Program-made: the position numbers and the translations under genes
Notes under the pieces: model-generated
Databases searched by the model: none
What the model was told of the DNA's origin: nothing
The model's input: only the letters and a program-made list of their open reading frames with translations
Shown: piece after piece, positions 37,833 to 40,320 of the stretch
Layout of the letters: each line of letters begins with the position of its first letter
Numbering within the stretch: position 1 is the stretch's first letter
Assembly: GCA_016721605.1 (NCBI GenBank)
Contig: JADKHS010000018.1
Span: 1-40,320 of the forward strand
Reading direction: 5' to 3'
DNA length: 40,320 nucleotides
DNA from: Nitrosomonadales bacterium
Lineage (GTDB): Bacteria; Pseudomonadota; Gammaproteobacteria; Burkholderiales; Gallionellaceae

Positions 37833-37848
37833 GACAACTAGGTTGACA
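37833..37848 (-). repeat. right terminal inverted repeat of the IS3-family element
   Basis: GACAACTAGGTTGACA; its reverse complement TGTCAACCTAGTTGTC matches the left end in 14 of 16 positions. Confidence 0.75.
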
Positions 37849-37856
37849 ATTTCCGT

Positions 37857-37996
37857 TTACAGGGCCATGTCCGCACCTTGGATGGAGCCGTAGGTGGGAG
37901 GGTTTCGATGGTGTTCCTGACCCAGTTGGTGATTTGCACGGGGTTGTTGTTTAGGCTGGCGGCAAGGGCTTTGATGGCGGGGGTGAGGGGGATGTC
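37857..37996 (-). pseudogene. transglutaminase-like gene fragment
   Basis: On the minus strand this reads DIPLTPAIKALAASLNNNP, then VQITNWVRNTIET, and after a one-base frame change PTYGSIQGADMAL, followed by a stop. This is the region just before the catalytic Cys in transglutaminase-like proteins. It is a part that should lie upstream, beyond the window, of the large gene at 38420-40320, so it is a second, broken copy or a misjoined piece. It runs directly to the right end of the IS3-like element. The frame change falls in a short C-run (CCC where CCCC is expected). Confidence 0.65.
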
Positions 37997-38001
37997 ACAG
38001 T

Positions 38002-38046
38002 GAAGAAATATGCGTCGCCCGTTGCATTGGCACGTCGGTGGCGCAT
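38002..38046 (-). pseudogene. 5' end of a REP-associated tyrosine transposase (RAYT)
   Basis: ATG at 38046 (minus strand) has a good ribosome binding site (AAAGGGGA) and gives MRHRRANATGDAYFFTV, the typical opening of IS200-like REP-associated transposases (Y1_Tnp domain). After about 16 residues it changes into the transglutaminase-like fragment. Only the opening is left; no HUH or catalytic Tyr part remains. Confidence 0.55.
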
Positions 38047-38130
38047 GTGTTTATCCCCTTTTGTTGTTGAGCTTTATTTCATTCAACCTAACCGCGCTCG
38101 TAACGAGGGGAGTTTTTGCGTAATAAGCAA

Positions 38131-38427
38131 TCAGTCATTGTCGGGCGAAAGAACAAGTTGGTGACATGCTGCAACCCCAAAAATAAAACCGAATATTATT
38201 GGGATACCCCAATAAAATATTGCCGATTTAGCATATTGAGTCCCATCAACAAGCACAATTCCAATAAATCCGCAGGTAGATGATGCTCCAATAACACATG
38301 CCAGCAAATCAAAAATACTCACATTGGATTTGGAGTGATACTTCGAAATGAGATATTTTATTATTATCCAAGCTAATGCGCTTGACCCAACGGCCACGAT
38401 CAAGAAGCGAATATATAAGTTATTCAT
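38131..38427 (-). CDS. small membrane protein, 98 residues
   Basis: Predicted with three TM helices (IRFLIVAVGSSALAWIIIKYL; IFDLLACVIGASSTCGFIGIVLV; AIFYWGIPIIFGFIFGVAACHQLV). The start at 38427 (MNNLYIRF) overlaps the upstream gene's stop by eight bases; an in-frame ATG at 38451 is less likely. The family is unknown. It probably forms an operon with the transglutaminase-like gene. Confidence 0.65.
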   Translation of the reverse strand: MNNLYIRFLIVAVGSSALAWIIIKYLISKYHSKSNVSIFDLLACVIGASSTCGFIGIVLVDGTQYAKSAIFYWGIPIIFGFIFGVAACHQLVLSPDND

Positions 38428-40320
38428 AAACACGCTTTGCTCCCGCAACACCTTTAAATAAATCCCCGCCGTACATTATGGCGAGAAGCTTCAACGCAAA
38501 TCCTTGAGTTGTTTTTGAAGGAATAACAAGCCCTAACAAGGCAAAGGTCAAACCAATTTTGAGCGAGAGACTAGCAATGGCTTCCGAGCACTTTCCACCA
38601 GTGTCCAAAATTATGTTGGCATCAATGATCGCTACCGTGATTGCAATCACTACAGTCAATATCATCCAAAGCAGAACAATAGCACTGGCTGCACCTGTAA
38701 AGAACAGGATCATTGATACTGTACTAGCAATTAACACCGCCCCATTCGCTCCGCCCGAAATCTTATAAGCCCCGCCCCCGTATCCGGATCAGTAATGATA
38801 TAACCGCTCCCCGTCCATCCACTTTGCGTAATAGGCGCTTGATGCACTGTCACTTCCTTGCCTGCTGCCAAAGCGTTCTGGATTTCCTGTCTGGCTCCCG
38901 CGTCGATGGTAATTTGGGTCAGCAAGGTCTGGTGCTGTGGCTGATTAGTTTTGTTCAAAGTGTATATTTTCTGCCCCTGACTGGCCGCCAGAGCCAACGC
39001 CTTCACCGCACTCACGCCCTGCGGTCGGTTGGGATCGAGCGGATCAGTGAAGAGTTTCTCCGGTATTAAATGCTCATAGGCCGACTCGCGCATGCCGCTT
39101 TGTAGCATATACCCAACTACCGAACTGTTGTCTTTCGCCACCAGGATGCTCGCATAACGGTTAATGTCCATCATTAGTCCAGGAAAGGATACATTCTTGG
39201 GAATGCCAAACCAGTAGCTGGTCTTGGCGCTGGTCAGGAAGTTACCAAAGGATGGTCTACGGTATTCGACAATGCCTGCAGCACGCTGCGCAATCTGTGA
39301 AGCAGCTTGGTTGGCGGCGAAGTAGCTCAACGCAGCGCTGTATAGAATATCCCCCGAGGTTTCTTCTTTAGTAATTCCGGCATATTGGGCAGAAGTAAGT
39401 TTGGCCTGAGTAGAAGCTAGCCTGTCTTTAAGGCTCTGTAGCTGGGCTGTGGAGATGCCTTGCAGGTCGAGGTGTGTCGCAATATATTCCCCCGCAATGG
39501 GGCTGGTGTCATCCGCAAAGTCCCAGCCTCGCGCCGGATCAAACAAGCCTTCGCTGGCAACCAGTTCATCACCCATGGTGAAGGTGCCGCCGCTGGCAAC
39601 AATTTGTCCATCCAGCCTGAGTTCTGCGGTCAGGTGGATGAGGTAGCCCGGTAGGCTGGTGGGCAGTTCGCTCGGTAGGATGGGTGTGCCGTCAGCGTGG
39701 GGTTTGGGCAGGGTGCTGGCGATGAGGTCAGTGTCCGCTTGTGTTGCCGGGGCGAACGACAGCGTGATCTTTTTTCCGGCGATATTAGGCAGCGATTGCT
39801 GGAAGCTGAAGATGGGGGTGTCGGTCGCGCGATCCAGCGCACTGGCATAGAGGTTGTACTGGAACTGGTGGCGTACTTGGGTTGGCAGTGTGGTGAATTT
39901 GCCTCCGGTGGCGATCGTGGTATACGGCAGCGTGCCCATCAGGATGCTGTTGTTCTGCGGGATGATGGTTTTTGTGCCGAGGACGTCACCTACGGTGGCG
40001 GTGGCTTTTTGGGCGTTGATGTAATCCTGCACTTGGGTCTGGTAGGTGGTGAGTGCGGTTTGTATGGCGGTGCCGTTGATGTTTTGTACCCAGCCACTTG
40101 GGTCGACGGTGGCACCGGTTTGTGCTTGGGTGATGAGGGCTTGGGCATCCAGCGGGATTTGGCCTTTGATGTCCATGCCTTGGGTGTAGGTGTATTGTTT
40201 GTAGCTGGCATCCATCGGTATCCAGGTGTTGGGCTTGTTGTTCACGGCACCGCGGCTGGGGATGTAGTCGACATAGGCTTCGACCCAGACGTGTTCGAGT
40301 TTGATGGCTTTGATTTGGCC
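38420..40320 (-). pseudogene. transglutaminase-like protein with C-terminal membrane domain, partial and frameshifted
   Basis: The gene runs off the right edge of the window, so its N-terminus and catalytic Cys are not seen. The visible part begins GQIKAIKLEHVWVEAYVDYI and WIPMDASYKQYTY, which carry the His and Asp positions of transglutaminase-like enzymes, followed by a long extracytoplasmic region (about residues 30-530) and a GSGYIITDPDTGAG motif. At 38770-38773 the C-run (minus strand G-run) appears one base short. Corrected, the frame continues AYKISGGANGAVLIAST and leads straight into two to three TM helices and a stop at 38420. As read, it stops at 38731 and the membrane part would need a separate GTG start at 38737, a less natural reading. 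The gene is followed by a small membrane protein with overlapping start. Confidence 0.8.

Larger units (their letters stand above)
36116..37848 (+). mobile_element. degenerate IS3-family insertion sequence with recognisable ends
   Basis: The left end TGTCAGGCTAGTTGTC (36116-36131) and the right end, which read on the minus strand is TGTCAACCTAGTTGTC (37833-37848), match in 14 of 16 positions, and the element starts TG and ends CA as IS3 elements do. It spans about 1.7 kb and holds a broken transposase on the plus strand. The flanks (CCCCG on the left, ATTTC on the right) show no target-site duplication, so it has been rearranged after insertion, or the ends were joined by recombination or misassembly. 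The last part, 37744-37822, is a very C-rich tract not expected inside an IS3 element. Confidence 0.75.

Overview
The window looks like a chromosomal segment of a betaproteobacterium, probably of the Gallionellaceae/Nitrosomonadales type. This rests on gene order (ahcY - holin-like - metF; yqgE-ruvX-pyrB-pyrC'; yggS-proC-yggT-yggU divergent from pilT-pilU; uvrA divergent from an MFS gene and ssb), on a moderate GC content, and on a SAH riboswitch in front of ahcY. The genus assignment is inference. Positions 1-31500 and uvrA (to 34463) are mostly core metabolism; 34464-40320 is accessory, with insertion-sequence debris. LAYOUT: 1-6272 holds the SAH riboswitch, ahcY, a small membrane protein, metF, then the tightly overlapping yqgE-ruvX-pyrB-pyrC' run; the pyrC' product lacks the dihydroorotase metal ligands and should be the structural partner of the aspartate transcarbamoylase. 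6427-11899 is a signalling block: a large hybrid histidine kinase with two receiver domains, a decayed DivK-like receiver gene and a receiver-GAF-GGDEF-EAL protein. 12217-17269 holds oligopeptidase A (interrupted by a stop), a thioredoxin-fold exported protein and the minus-strand yggS-proC-yggT-yggU operon. 17432-19633 has the twitching ATPases pilT and pilU; 19860-21295 phoU and rpiA; 21541-24176 a methyltransferase and an ExbB/ExbD/TonB-like trio; 24819-27347 moaA and moeA; 27565-28863 an ankyrin protein and an Ala-rich lipoprotein; 29606-34463 ssb, an MFS transporter and uvrA. The right end has an exported protein of unknown function, remnants of two IS3-family elements (one with recognisable termini), a C-rich low-complexity tract, splinters of a REP-type transposase and of a transglutaminase-like gene, and a large transglutaminase-like protein running off the window with membrane proteins behind it. 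A GENERAL FEATURE: many otherwise well conserved genes (ahcY, metF, yqgE, the hybrid kinase, pilT, exbD, moaA, the transglutaminase gene) are broken by single-base length changes, nearly all in runs of one repeated base, while the rest of each protein is conserved. That pattern suits sequencing or assembly error better than real decay. Genes so affected are listed as pseudogene with corrected extents, but several (ahcY, metF, pilT, moaA) are probably functional in the organism. No tRNA, rRNA or CRISPR array was recognised. I did not find a clear new multi-gene system; the best candidates for follow-up are the ExbB/ExbD/TonB-like trio, the exported protein at 34692 and the transglutaminase-like locus.
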